In this document: piece by piece, positions 33,992 to 45,300 of the stretch
How positions within the stretch are numbered: the first letter of the stretch is position 1
Layout: each line of letters begins with the position of its first letter
Assembly: GCA_963854735.1 (NCBI GenBank)
Contig: OY978099.1
Span: forward strand, 1,178,001-1,242,000
DNA length: 64,000 nt
Direction of reading: 5' to 3'
Origin: Marvania coccoides
Taxonomy: Eukaryota; Chlorophyta; Trebouxiophyceae; Chlorellales; Chlorellaceae
Translations under genes and position numbers: made by a program
The notes under the pieces: generated by a model
Told to the model about the DNA's origin: nothing
The model's input: the letters and a program-made list of their open reading frames with translations, nothing else
Database searches by the model: none

Positions 33992-34342
33992 ATGCGGCGG
34001 CGGTTGGAGCTGAGGCAATGGCTTGGTTCCCCTGCATGGGTGGCTGACAGCCTGCCAGCTTTAATGGAGCGCAACATCGGGATTGAAGCTGCCACCGCGC
34101 CAGGGAGCGGCTACCACGCCGAAAGGGCGGCCATTTTGGCGAAGATTGCGGTGCCCAGGGTCGCCGAGGAGCTGCGCTCAAAGAAGAAAGTGCCGGCGAA
34201 GGAAACTGAGGTGAGCTTGGATCAGGCGAAGAAGGTGCTGGCTGTGGCGATGCGCACTCGGTACGGCAATGACCTGACCAAGAAGCAGGTAGAAGAGCTG
34301 GCCAGGCGGGTGTCTGAGCGGTACACTCACGCAGGCACGTAG
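33992..34342 (+). CDS. Truncated duplicate of the C-terminus of the downstream TPR-SET gene
   Basis: This 116-codon ORF from ATG 33992 repeats only the last part of the gene at 34915-37572. Shared stretches are MERNIGIEAATAPGS and, later, DLTKKQVEELARRV against DLTRKQVEELGKRA; the AILAKIAVP and AILSNLVVP blocks also align. It lacks the TPR and SET domains and the Gly/Ala-rich insert of the parent. The first 24 residues are unrelated to the parent. The ORF is open and the paralogous segments differ at many positions, so the copy is not recent. It may be a gene fragment captured by partial tandem duplication, or the last exon of an unrecognised upstream gene. Expression cannot be judged. Confidence 0.55.
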   Translation: MRRRLELRQWLGSPAWVADSLPALMERNIGIEAATAPGSGYHAERAAILAKIAVPRVAEELRSKKKVPAKETEVSLDQAKKVLAVAMRTRYGNDLTKKQVEELARRVSERYTHAGT

Positions 34343-34914
34343 AAAGGAGGTGCACTGGCAGTGGCTTTGCATGGGCGAGATGCATAAAGAAAGCATAAAA
34401 GATTGTACAACACATGTGTGCGTTTCAATTTAATGTTTGTGCATTTGATTTCACCTCTATCTGTAAGAATGCATGCACCCACCATGCATACAACCACCCT
34501 TCAGTAGCAAATTTCAGGCAATTTTTTAGTGGAAGTTTTCGTTTAGCTTCAAAAAATTCCAATTAGTTATTGTTACATTAGTTAAATGTGGTCTTTGAAA
34601 GAGTCTTTCTTCCCTATTGTTTCGTCGATGGTTTTGGGGGGTGGAAATAGTTCGCATTTTTAACTTCAATTGTGCTATGCATGGAGAGATGAACACGCAG
34701 GATTTTGGGTAACCGCAATTGGAAGTGATTTCAACTTCCAATTCAAAGATTTTGAGAGACAATTGACGTAGAATACTATCAGAATCAAGCTTTTTTCTTA
34801 TAATTTGCCACGTATCGCTATTTTAGTTTTAATTGGCCCTCGATAAGGACCTTTCCATCCAATTTTTATCTCATCTCTCGAAAATTCGGCGGTGAAATTT
34901 CGCAGTCCGGGGCA
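34343..34914. other. Intergenic region
   Basis: AT-rich sequence between the truncated copy and the full TPR-SET gene; presumed promoter of the latter. No other feature is seen. Confidence 0.45.
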
Positions 34915-37572
34915 ATGACGGAAACACCAGCCACCGACGATATTTATTCATGTTTCGACACCGAGCGGCTGCTGGCGCACCAGACGCGGGTCAGGGAGGG
35001 CTTGGAGGATGCATTCGCCGATCCCGACATTGAGGCAGCATTCTTCAGGCAAATGGGCACCGAGGCCGAAGCGGTAGACAACGTCGCGCGGGTGCGCGAC
35101 CTCCGCCCCATCGGTGTGCATCAGCTGGAGCTGGGGGTGACTCAGCACGACTGTCAGCTGGAGGGGACGCTGGCAGCGTTTCCCGTCAAATTGAAAACTA
35201 AGCAGCTGCTGAACATCTACCCCGGCGTGACGCTGGTGCTGCAAGACCTCAAGCTCCCCACCAGCGCGGTCAAGGCGAGATTTATTATTATTATTATTAT
35301 TATTATTTTTTCAATATGCATTTTTATATATTCCCGGACAGCCTCTTTAAAACTCTTCTTCGTCTTCTTTAACTGTAGGTCAATGTCTACAAAATGCTGC
35401 CTCCCGGTGCCACCCAGGCCCAGATCAATCAACTCTTCCCCATTGGCGCCAAGGTGGCCATCATGGAGCCGTAAGTAATATTATTTCTCCCTGTCCATCT
35501 TATTGATGATTTCTACTTGCACTTTCAGCTGCAAATAACACCAAAGCTCAAAATAATACTCGCAAAAATTCTCAAACAATTTGTATCATAATAAAACTAA
35601 CAGTATTTTTTTCATATGCAGGCATCTGAAGGCATTTTCTGATGGTACCACTGCTGTCTACATCGACTCCCCCAACGACTTTGCCGTCCTGGAGATGCCG
35701 CCTGACTGCGCCGCCAACGACGTCGCCGCCGGCCACGACGCGGCAGCGCTGCGGGAGAAGGGCAATGCCTTGTTCCGAGCCGGTAGATTCACCGAGGCCC
35801 TGGAGTACTACACCAGCATCCTGGAGATGCAGCCAGACAACGGAGCGGTGTGGAGCAACGCCGCCGCGGCGTACGTGGCGCTGGAGCGGTGGGACGACGC
35901 CTACCTGGCGGCTCGACGGTCCCATGAATTAGACCCCACAAACATGAAGGCCGCCTACCGCCGAGGCCTCGCGCTGCTGAAGCTCCGGTGCTACGCCGGG
36001 GCTGTTCCTGTTCTGGAGGCCGCCACGGGGCTCTCTGGGGACAAGAAGCAAGTGATGTACGCTTTGAAAGAAGCTCGATTCCTGGCGGAGCAGGCTGCTG
36101 GAAACTACTCGTCCGACCAGCTGTACCCTTCCGGCTGCCGGATGCCGCACCTGGCGGACTATTTGGGTCCAGTGGAGCTGTTTGCATCGCCTCTAGGGGG
36201 CAGGGGCCTGCGCATAACGCGGCCTGTGGAGGCGGGGGAGCTGTTGATCGTGGAGAGCGCTGTGGGGTGCATCATCGTGCCCAGCGACACCGAGAACACG
36301 AGCGCGCTGAGGATAGCGGAGCTGCAGGAGGTGGGGCCTGAGAAACAGTTGGAGCAGGAGGTGTTCAATCGAGCAGACGCTTCCAGGTTGGACCGGGCCC
36401 GTCTGGTGGCTCTGGACGCCGCAAACTCGCCCAAGTCTGAAGGCACAGCGCCGGCGCACGTCGACACGCAAACGTTTGCGCCGTTTACGTCTGAAGAAGA
36501 GCTGTATCAGCGGCTGAAGGCCACCGATTCCACTGCCGTCAAAACCTTCTCCATGGACCGCGTGCGCAGCGTGATCAAGCGCTTTGTGTTCAACGGCGAC
36601 GAGGTCACGAGTCAGCAGCTCCCCAGGGACCCCATTTTGGTGGATTCTGACCGCGCCTGCGGGTGCATGTGGCCGCTGCTCTCCCTCATCAACCACGGCT
36701 GTGCGCCCAACGTGTGCGTGGTTCCAGCCAACGCCACGGTCGTGGTGCGCGCCTCCCGCACCATGGAAGCTGGCGAAGAGCTGCTCATGGCCTTCATCCC
36801 GCTTTCTTTGCCGGTCACCGCTCGTCGGAACAAACTCAAGTCAGATTTCGGGCTTCACTGCGAGTGCGCGCGGTGCAAGACCGAAGAGGCGCTGCCGAGG
36901 CTAGTGGGCGACACCGTCACGCACCTGCACGAGCTGACGTGCGAGGGCAGCTCGCTGAATACCGAATACCGAGAGGCGCGGCGGAAAACCGACATCATGA
37001 AGTTCCAGGAGCTGTGGGGTCCACTGCAGAAGCAGATCGTGGTGATGGAGCGCGCGCTAAAGCTGGTGGGGGTGGAGGGCCAGGCGCTGGCGTGGTGCCG
37101 CGCTTCCGCGTTTGAAGCTTTCCGAATGGAGGAGACGCTGGCGCTGGGGGTGGAGCATCTGAGCAACCGCGTGTTGGCCTTCATGGAGCGCAACATCGGC
37201 ATAGAAGCTGCCACTGCCCCCGGCAGCGTGACCCACGTCGGCATGGCGGCCATTCTCTCCAACTTGGTTGTGCCGGAGGTTACCAAGGAGCTGCAGCGCA
37301 CCAAAAAACAGCCTGTAGGCGCCGCCACAGCCGCCGCTTCGCATGCAAATGGCGGGGGGGGCCGGGGGGCTGCAGAGGTAGGACCTCCTGGGTCTTCTTC
37401 TGTGCCCATTGTGTCGATGGAGCAGGCAAAGCGACTGATGACTGCGGCAGTGAAGGCTCGCTATGGCAAAGACCTGACGCGCAAGCAAGTGGAGGAGCTG
37501 GGAAAGCGGGCGCTGGATGGGGCGCTGGCGGGCGCGGGCAGGACTGGAAAGGTGCGGCATTCGGAGCGATGA
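34915..37572 (+). CDS. TPR and SET domain protein (putative lysine methyltransferase)
   Basis: Exons are 34915-35274, 35379-35470 and 35622-37572, about 800 residues. The first joint is uncertain: a GC donor at 35275 or a GT donor at 35269 both keep frame. The N-terminal ~250 residues match the upstream part of plant TPR/SET proteins (VAIMEPHLKAFSDGTTAVYI). A TPR block follows (LREKGNALFRAGRFTEALEY to AAYRRGLALLKL). The SET domain opens with GGRGLRITRPVEAGELLIVE. Its catalytic core is LSLINHGCAPNVCVV and EAGEELLMAF, followed by a post-SET type CECARC cluster. A large insert sits inside the SET domain, as in SMYD-like enzymes. Substrate, histone or other, cannot be told. The C-terminal ~130 residues are duplicated upstream at 33992. 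Confidence 0.88.
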
Positions 37573-38793
37573 CGAAGCTTTCTGGGAGAGGTGCGGGAGA
37601 TGTCTTGCTGACACTTAATTCCAATATAATATTGCATACTTATTATACCCAGTCCCGCGCTCGCTCGCTGCACTGCGCCCTCTTTACACGCCCGGATGGA
37701 CTTCTTCTCGCTTCAAGCGCCATAGTTTCCCGCCGGCTGCGATGAAGTTCAAATTTTTTAAGAACTGTGAAAGTATATGCTAGCTATCATTGATCTTGAC
37801 GCCAGCCGGCTGGATCTAAGTGCCGGTAATGCTTTTTGAGAGCTAGAGTTGTTGTGTGTTTGGCAGGTTCAAAGCCTTGCGCTGTGGGCGACGGCTGGGC
37901 TGCCTTTCTGCCCGTACGTCCCCAGTAACTGAGGGTGATTCTGCGGCTGAGGTGACCCTTGGTCTTACTGTGGCGGGACGGGATCCTGGGGTCTTGGCAT
38001 GGCGGATTTTGGGTTTTGTTCTGGCTATCAGTTCAGATGATCAGTTCTATTGGTGGCCGTGGTGACGGTTGTATTGTGGATGCGATTTACCTTCACCAGC
38101 AGTGAGAATAAAATAAAATGACAATTTGTATTGACAATGCAACGCTGGACACCGCTCTGGAGATCCTGGACAGGATCCATTGAAGAGTTTTCGGCTGGAT
38201 TTGCAACGGCCGGAAGTGGAAGAGTGGACACGAGGCAGCCTGCGCATTAATGCTCAACCCTGTAAAATTAATACCTCCCTTTTTTTTCATATGCTCCCTT
38301 GCGTCATCACTGCCATATTTTTGTTTTAATTCATTGCCCGTATTCTTGAAATATGTTTACACCCTGCAGTATAACTTAAGACTAATTATGATTTCATTCA
38401 ATGCATGTGAGTCCCGCAACTTGATTTGAGAAAAACTAAATGCTCTGGGAGAAACTGAGCAGCGTCAAATTTTCCATGACGAGCACACCGAAAGGCATTT
38501 CAAAGTAAGCAACAGTGAAAAAGAAAGATTCTGAGAAGTGTACAAAATTGCTTCTGCAAAACTCTCGAAATTTACTGCGTGGCATAGTGCGGTGTTATTA
38601 TTAATTAGGATTCTAAACTACCATCCCGGCAAAACCCATTCATTAAAAAGAGAAAGAAAGATTATCAGCTCATCCAAAATATCAATAAGTGAAAAGGCAT
38701 GCTATTTAATGCAGGAGGGAAGACATTGGCAGAGGGAGGGGTCACGGGAAATATAAAGTTTTGCTGCAGTGAATAGATTGATTCAGCTTTTGT
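37573..38793. other. Long intergenic region
   Basis: About 1.2 kb between the 3' ends of the TPR-SET gene (+) and the small secreted protein gene (-). The piece 37850-38070 is GC-rich with a 69-codon open frame without recognisable similarity. The rest is AT-rich. I see no gene. Confidence 0.4.
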
Positions 38794-39247
38794 TTACTTG
38801 CAGGTGTAGCTGCAGGGGGTGGCGAAGGAGCCAGCGCGGGTGAGGGTGTTGGTGTAGCGGGTGGGGCACGCCTTATCACTGGCGGCCCAGCGGTAGATGC
38901 CGGTAGTCAGGTCGATCTTGCCAATCTCGCAGTAGAAGGTGACCTCCTTGGAGCCATTGGGCATGATAACCGTCTCTTTCAAATAGGCCTTGTAGCTGCC
39001 CTTGCCAGTGCACCTGGACGAGAGAACAACCGGAGATTTTTCATCGAGGTATTCGTACAGAAAGCTGCACAAGTGACTGCTTACTCACTGCCAGCTCTTG
39101 TATTTGGCGAAAGAGGCGGACTGCGCGCTGCCGTCGAAGGGAGCAAAGCTGTAGGCGTAGCCATCCTTGGCTGCACACAAAAACCAAAATGTGAGCTCAA
39201 GTATCCTCACTGGAGTACACTGGGCACATGAAACAGCATGGGAAAGC

Positions 39248-39323
<76 letters not shown>

Positions 39324-39690
39324 AATTGATATACCAGTTAAAAAAATGCTATACAGCATATAAAAATAAAAAATAAAAATGGTATTTATGGACGCTGATG
39401 AGAACGCACGCGAGGATGATTTGGTTGCAGACGTATACATCAGTATATACATTATGGAATAAAGTTGTTGTACAGCATTTTTTTTATTAATTTCACTCAC
39501 TTTCAATGCCGGTAGTCCACTCGCCGTCTGCCTCGCCCACCCAAGAGCCCGAGCTGTCGGGCGGCCCGCCCTTATTCTTGAAGGTGGGAGGGAAGCTGGA
39601 CGAGGCGAGCCCCTGGCGGAGAACAACGCCGTGGGCCGAGACGGCCAGGAGGGCGACGATGATCGCCGAAATTGCCAAGTGTTTAGACAT
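38794..39690 (-). CDS. Small secreted cysteine-containing protein of unknown function
   Basis: Exons are 39690-39501, 39170-39089 and 39013-38794 (163 residues). The N-terminus MSKHLAISAIIVALLAVSAH is a clear signal peptide, probably cleaved near Ala-His-Gly. The mature part is rich in Gly, Ser, Thr and aromatic residues (GYAYSFAPFDGSAQ, YKAYLKETVIMPNGSKEVTF). It has five Cys residues clustered in the last 75 residues, ending PCSYTCK, so disulfides and extracellular location are likely. No family is recognised. The three exons close in frame with phase 1 and phase 2 joints, and all splice signals are GT-AG. Intron 1 carries a (CA)34 microsatellite. Confidence 0.75.
39249..39316. repeat. (AC)34 microsatellite in an intron
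   Basis: An uninterrupted AC array lies within intron 1 of the small secreted protein gene. Confidence 0.97.
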
Positions 39691-40860
39691 GATGAGTGAT
39701 CGCCGTATGTAACAGAAAAGCAGGGCAAAGAGCTGGAAACCCCTGTATAGAAAATGAAAAATACATGGATTTGCAAGTAGATAAAGCTTGTTTCAGCTTC
39801 TTTCCACAACGTACTACCACAAGAGGGGCGTACTACCTCTTGAGGGTGCATTTCATAAATTGGCCCTGTCACGCCCGCCATGTCGAAAGTCAAATCGCCT
39901 ATGTTAGTAAAATTTGGAGCATATAAAAGACGGCGCGTTGCGCTCGGGGCGCTCTAGAGTAATTCAATGCCGATGAATCCAGCTGTTTTAGCCAGTTCTT
40001 GCGATATCGCTCCGATCGGTGCGTGTCACACTACATTTCGTAAGACATCACCACCCTCAGAGGGAGCTCGTGTAGCCGCTTCCGCGGCTCATTTGCCTTA
40101 CTACGTTTGTACAACAAAAAGCGCGGGATCGTTGCGTCCGTAGTTGCGCGTTTGTTCGGCTGGGTTCGGTCACAAAATCCCCCCGGGGCCAATTATCGCG
40201 GCTTTGATACAATTTCTACCGTCCAATAAGTTGTATGGACTCATCTCGCACGGGTCGCGAGTATGCCCTAGCGTTGCAATTGTATAATTTGACATGTCAG
40301 TGCAAGAATTTCAAGATTTAGCAGGGAATTGACAGTAAATTTCAGCTATTTTCTCGATTGCATCGCGATAATTATATTGATTTATATATAAACAAGAGAT
40401 ATAACTTGCCGCCTTCTTCTAGATCGTCAAACTTTGCTGCTCAACTTGTGTTTGATTGCGATGAACTCAAAATATTTGGCTCGCGCTGAGCTGCAGCTTC
40501 CTGATTTATGTTGGCATGTGTATCGATGTTCTATCACGTGATTGCCGAGAAATGATTAAATTAGTGTGATACGCAAATATTGCGGTAAATCCATGAGCAG
40601 CTTGTGAAATGTTTAATGCACCCTCTTCGAAACATTCTTGCATTTCAAATTTATTCAGGGACATTTATTATACGACGACAGCGACATGTTGCATGATTTT
40701 ATATTATTTTATTTTATTTTATTTATTTCTCTAAGAGGGATACCACAATTATTATTAGCTATTACATTTCCCCGTTTACGTTACCTACTGGGTTCGCTCT
40801 CTCATCGATGCGGAGGCAAGTCTAGATGGGCCACATGGCATCGAAAAGTAAATAGTAAAA
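39691..40860. other. Gene-free AT-rich region
   Basis: This is the upstream flank of the secreted protein gene followed by AT-rich sequence. A more GC-rich island at 40030-40250 contains the short hairpin AGCCGCTTCCGCGGCT but no RNA family that I recognise. No protein gene is seen. Confidence 0.45.
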
Positions 40861-40869
40861 GGCACGTGT

Positions 40870-41480
40870 CCGTAAAGAGACATGAACTTTGTTGTTAAAA
40901 ATACGAATTGGCGGGTTTCTTTGGCGAGGTTCCGCTGCAGCTCGCATCATCTTGGGGTGGAGACGGGGCGCTTCATTGGTCGGCTGCACGCCCAGCGGAC
41001 ATGCCGTTTGTGTGCATCTGGGTCTTGCGAGGACGAAGAGCACACGGTCTTTCACTGCACATACACAATACAATACAAATACATGCCCTTCTTTGGTTGC
41101 AGTTCGTGACTCTTACTCATCTTTGTTTCCTGATACGTCATCTTCTTCTTCTTCTTCTTCTCCTTCGAATCTTTTCGAGTTTTTACAGCAAGCCCCGAAG
41201 CAGGTTGCTTCTTTCATTAAGGCTAGCCATGACGCTGGAGGTTACGAAACGCTCCGTGTCTGGGCATAATACTTTGAATTTCTCGTTTTCTCTATGTTTT
41301 TCTTTTCTTAATATTCGTTGTTTCTTTTGGCGGTTGGTTTTTCTTTCTTTTGTTATCATCTCAAACTTATTTTTCATTATTTTTCATTATTTTTATTTTT
41401 ATTTTCTGCTTGCACTTCGGTGCCAGTGTGCTACGGGGCCTTAATTGCCCTTTTGTGCGGACTTTAAACCCTGTAATGTA
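40870..41480 (+). mobile_element. 3' remnant of a non-LTR (LINE-like) retrotransposon
   Basis: From 40882 a frame encodes the region just after the reverse transcriptase domain of LINE-like elements: WRVSLARFRCSSHHLGVETG followed by a Cys/His zinc-binding (zf-RVT-like) cluster, CRLCASG...EDEEHTVFHC. The frame then breaks near 41070. Another frame continues with the usual tail of such elements, DSYSSLFPDT and FEFLQQAPKQVASFIKASHD, ending in AGGYETLRVWA and a stop at 41269. A T-rich, presumably 3' untranslated, tail runs to about 41480. The catalytic reverse transcriptase part is absent, so the copy is truncated at its 5' end, frameshifted and not functional. Confidence 0.72.
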
Positions 41481-41489
41481 TGTATGTAT

Positions 41490-42044
41490 TGCAGCTGATA
41501 TTCCATCATTTTTTCCTATCCACCATTACATTATCATCTGCCTTTTTCTTATTCTGCAAGCTCCTCCATATAGCTGCCACCTGAGAATCAATGACCTTGC
41601 ATCCCTTCACCTTGGCCACCAGCCCCGCAATCAGCATCAGGAGGCGGACTGGCAGGCGTGCCAAGACAGTTGTAAGTCCATTTCAATTGGCAACTCTGCA
41701 CACCTGCATTTGCGTGGTCTTTATTCCAGCGAGACCGCAACGCTTGCTCAAGAAGGCTTGCATGTTGCAGCGGTGCAGCGGCTGGTCCCCGCCGGGGGCA
41801 CGGCTGCCCGGCAGCAGTGGCGTCCAGCAGGTGCGTTGCAAAGTTCGCTGCGCCACGCCAGCACTGGCACCGGCTTCGCTGGCTCGATGTTGCTGGGACA
41901 AGGCTGCCGGCCAGAATCAGCCTTCCATTATAATAAGAGCGATCCACCGAATGCAACAATCATTGCACGGCGCCGCCATGCAACAGAAGCATGGCGTACT
42001 GGCGTAATCAATGTACATTTTAAAGCGGTAAATTGCCATTTGCA

Positions 42045-42138
<94 letters not shown>

Positions 42139-42300
42139 TCGTCCAATAAACAACTTCATTGTACCGCGGCCTTGATGGAATGGCTTGATGAAATTCCCCC
42201 TTCAAATTTTAAATCAACAAAGAGTTTGGAGGGCCGTTTCTCCCCAGCACAGTAGACGCCCTCCGAAAATTTAAGAGACGCCCATTTTTAAACAATCGCT
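41490..42300. other. Region with a coding-like island and a (TG)45 microsatellite
   Basis: The piece 41600-41840 is GC-rich. On the plus strand it has a plausible donor (GTAAGT at 41671), an acceptor (TTTATTCCAG ending near 41729) and a later donor (GTGCGT near 41832). No start codon or recognisable protein can be assembled. A (TG)45 array follows at 42047-42136. The last 160 bases are presumed promoter of the LamG gene. Confidence 0.35.
42047..42136. repeat. (TG)45 microsatellite
   Basis: An uninterrupted dinucleotide array of 90 bases, 165 bases before the LamG receptor-like gene start. Confidence 0.97.
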
Positions 42301-45300
42301 ATGGGCAGCAGGGCAGTGGAGAGTTTCCTTCTGCTGGCAGCATTATCATCGCTTGCATGTGGCCCAACCGCTGCGGCCTGGACGCCCGGACGCTCCCTCC
42401 ACCAGAGCGCATTGCCGCCGACGCCTGCCTACTTTTTTCCTCTCACAGGCAAGCATCACAACGCCTTTAAATTTTTAGTTTACGCTTCCATACCAAACCC
42501 CACACAGTACAGTGTTTTTCCTGACCTAAACTTTCTTTTTTCACTCGTTACGTCTGCAGGCAATGACCTCCCGCTCATGTCAACCTCTTCCACCGCCGGC
42601 CTCGCCCAAACCCTGCAAGCCATCCCCTCCCCGGGCGTTCAATGGCTGCCAGACACGTCTTTCGGCATGGCCCTGGAGTGCAACCGCCAGCGGGAGGATA
42701 GTTTAGTCATTCCTGGGCTTGCCTACGGCTCCTCCGGTCCTTTTGCTGTTTCTCTCTGGATCAAGGCCCAGCTGGGCGACGGACAAGGGCTGGAGTACGC
42801 CTTCAGCCACGCATCAGCCACAGCCCAGAATCTTTCTACCTCTCCCAATGTTGTGCACATATACGCGCCACAAAACAATCACGCCAACGCTGGCACCTTG
42901 CGCGCCATCCTGCGCGACGGCGAAGACACCGCTGACGAAACCCTGAATGCAGGGGGTCCCCCCACCTACCTAGACTCCGAAGGCTGCGTGTCTGGGAGCT
43001 GTGAGGCAGCGGTGACACCGGCGGTGGCGATGGCTCCTCCGGTGAACGGAGATTGGCATATGGTGACGATAACTACCCACCCAGAAGGAGGAAAAGGCTT
43101 CCAGATGTACCACGACGCGCAACTGATAGGGGACATGACTGTGAGCGGGGTTTTTGTCGATTTTGCCGGCAACCGCCACACCGCCACTGGAGGCGCTTCC
43201 ATCTCGCTTAATGGCAATTTTACGCTCTGCGCCAGGGCTGACTTGGACCCCGAGCGCTTCTTCTCCGGCAGACTCGCAAACCTACGGATTTTCGACTCGG
43301 CGTTGAGCGGGGAAGAGGTGAAAGCACTTTACGACGCTGATGCCGAAAACGCAGTCCCCGCTGCTGGCCCCTGGAACACTGCTACTACAAATGCTATTAA
43401 TGACGTCTCCTCTGCCGTAGAAGACCCTGCAGCGACCGCCGAGACCAGCAGCACTCCCTTTTCAGCTGTGCAAGTCCCGCAGCCGATGGCGTTCTTTCCT
43501 CTTTCGTCCCCTACGCTGGAGTCTTTACCGCTGGGGAAGTACAAGTCGGTGATGCCCAGCGGCGCCAGCATCGCGGAGGACCCCGTATTTGGCGGCGCGC
43601 TGCGGTGCCGGGCTAAAGATCGAGATGACGTGGCCCTGGACTCGGTGCCCTACGGAGCCTCCACTGGCGCGTTTTCTGTGAATCTGTGGGTGCGCCCCGG
43701 CGATGATTTTGACGCTGAGGCCCCGCTGTACGTGTTTTCCCACTCCGGAAACACGAGCGTCGCTAATGCGACCAATCTGCCCTCTGGCACTGCCGTCTCT
43801 CCTGACATCGCAGCAGCGGCGGTGGGATGGGAGCCAAACCAAGTTCAGATCTATTTTCCACAGGCCGACAACCCAGGGTACGTATTAGCTGAAACATATT
43901 ACGATTTGTTATTAAATAACACCGATCTTTCGTTTTTTTCTTTTCTTTCGTTAACGTTTCAGGTATGGCGTGGCCCGGGCCTACGTGCGCGACAGCGACG
44001 ACTTTTACCGCGGCGCCAGCTCCCAGGGCTTCATCGACTCCGACGGCAGCGTGGGCGATGCCTCTTGGGAGCCTAGAGCGGGGCCCTTCCCGCTGATGGA
44101 CGGCCGCTGGCATATGCTCACGCTCACCTCTCAGCCGGACGGTGGACCTGGGTACAGGCTCTATACCGACGGCGCTCTGGCCGGGGAGATATCCCCAGGC
44201 GTGCTGAGCGACCTGGACGGCACTCCCCTGCATGCTGACGGCAGTGACCAGCTGATACTGACTAGCAATATTGTGCTGTGCTCCCGCGCGGATGATGCCA
44301 CCTCTGTGCGCCACTTTGACGGCGACCTGGCGCAGCTGAAGCTATGGGACGTGGCGCTGCGGCCGGAGGAGGTCGCAGCCGTTTACGCTGAATTTGGGGC
44401 AAAAGCTGCGGCTGTGGGGGCGGAACAGCGCGCTGAGGGGCCTGGTTCTGAATTCCCCGTCTCGTCCGCTCCTCCTCGGCCTCAAATCACCCCCCAAGGG
44501 CAGGACCAGCAGCCTGCTGACGCCGCCGGCGATTATGGCTACTCAACAGAACAGCAGGAAACAGAGAACGGGCTGGACTACAGCAGTCCTCTGTTTGCGG
44601 CAGACGGCCGCGCCTGTATGCTGCCTCTCTCCTACCGCGGCGTGCAGGTGGGCACCTGCGTGGGGATCAGCGGAAATCGCTTTTGTTGGGCGGGAGACCT
44701 TTTGCAGCGAGGAGAGTGGGCGCCTTGTGCCGAAGAGGCGCTGATGGGGGAGTCTGAAACTGGTGCAAACGCTCTGGTAGGGGGCGCCAGCGGCGCTTCC
44801 CTTTCCCTCTCCCCGCCCTTGCCTTCCTCTGTGACGATTTTGCAGGTCCCGAAGGTGGCACGGCTGACGGTGCATGGGGAGGCGTGCAGCCTGCCCTCAG
44901 TGGACGAGCAGACAGGGGAGGTGATGGAAGACTGCGTGGAGGTGGTCGGGGTCGCTTCCTGCAGGAGCGCGAGCAGCGGGGAGTGGGCAGAGTGCGAAAC
45001 GGCCGACGAGAAGGAGAGGGCAGCGCCTGCAGCTGGTGGTTCCCTTTTCGTGGCTGAGAGAGCGACGGTGGACGCAGGTCCATGCATTCTACCCGCTGTT
45101 TCCAGGTACTATGCGTCCAAACCTGTTGTTTATCGTTTACAATTGCTGTTTTGCTCTCCTGACATACTGAGATTAAAATTTCGCTCGTGCAGAGGCCATC
45201 TGTGGTTTGACTGCGTCCCGGTGGACGCGTCTGCCTCTATCGCCTCATCAGAGACTGGAGAGGAGGCGCAGCAGCAGACCTGCCCCTCTTCAAAAGGCTC

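Noticed and set aside
39985..40260. Possible structured RNA gene (GC-rich island with small hairpins)
   Set aside because: I could not match tRNA, snRNA, SRP or RNase P signatures, so no RNA gene is called.
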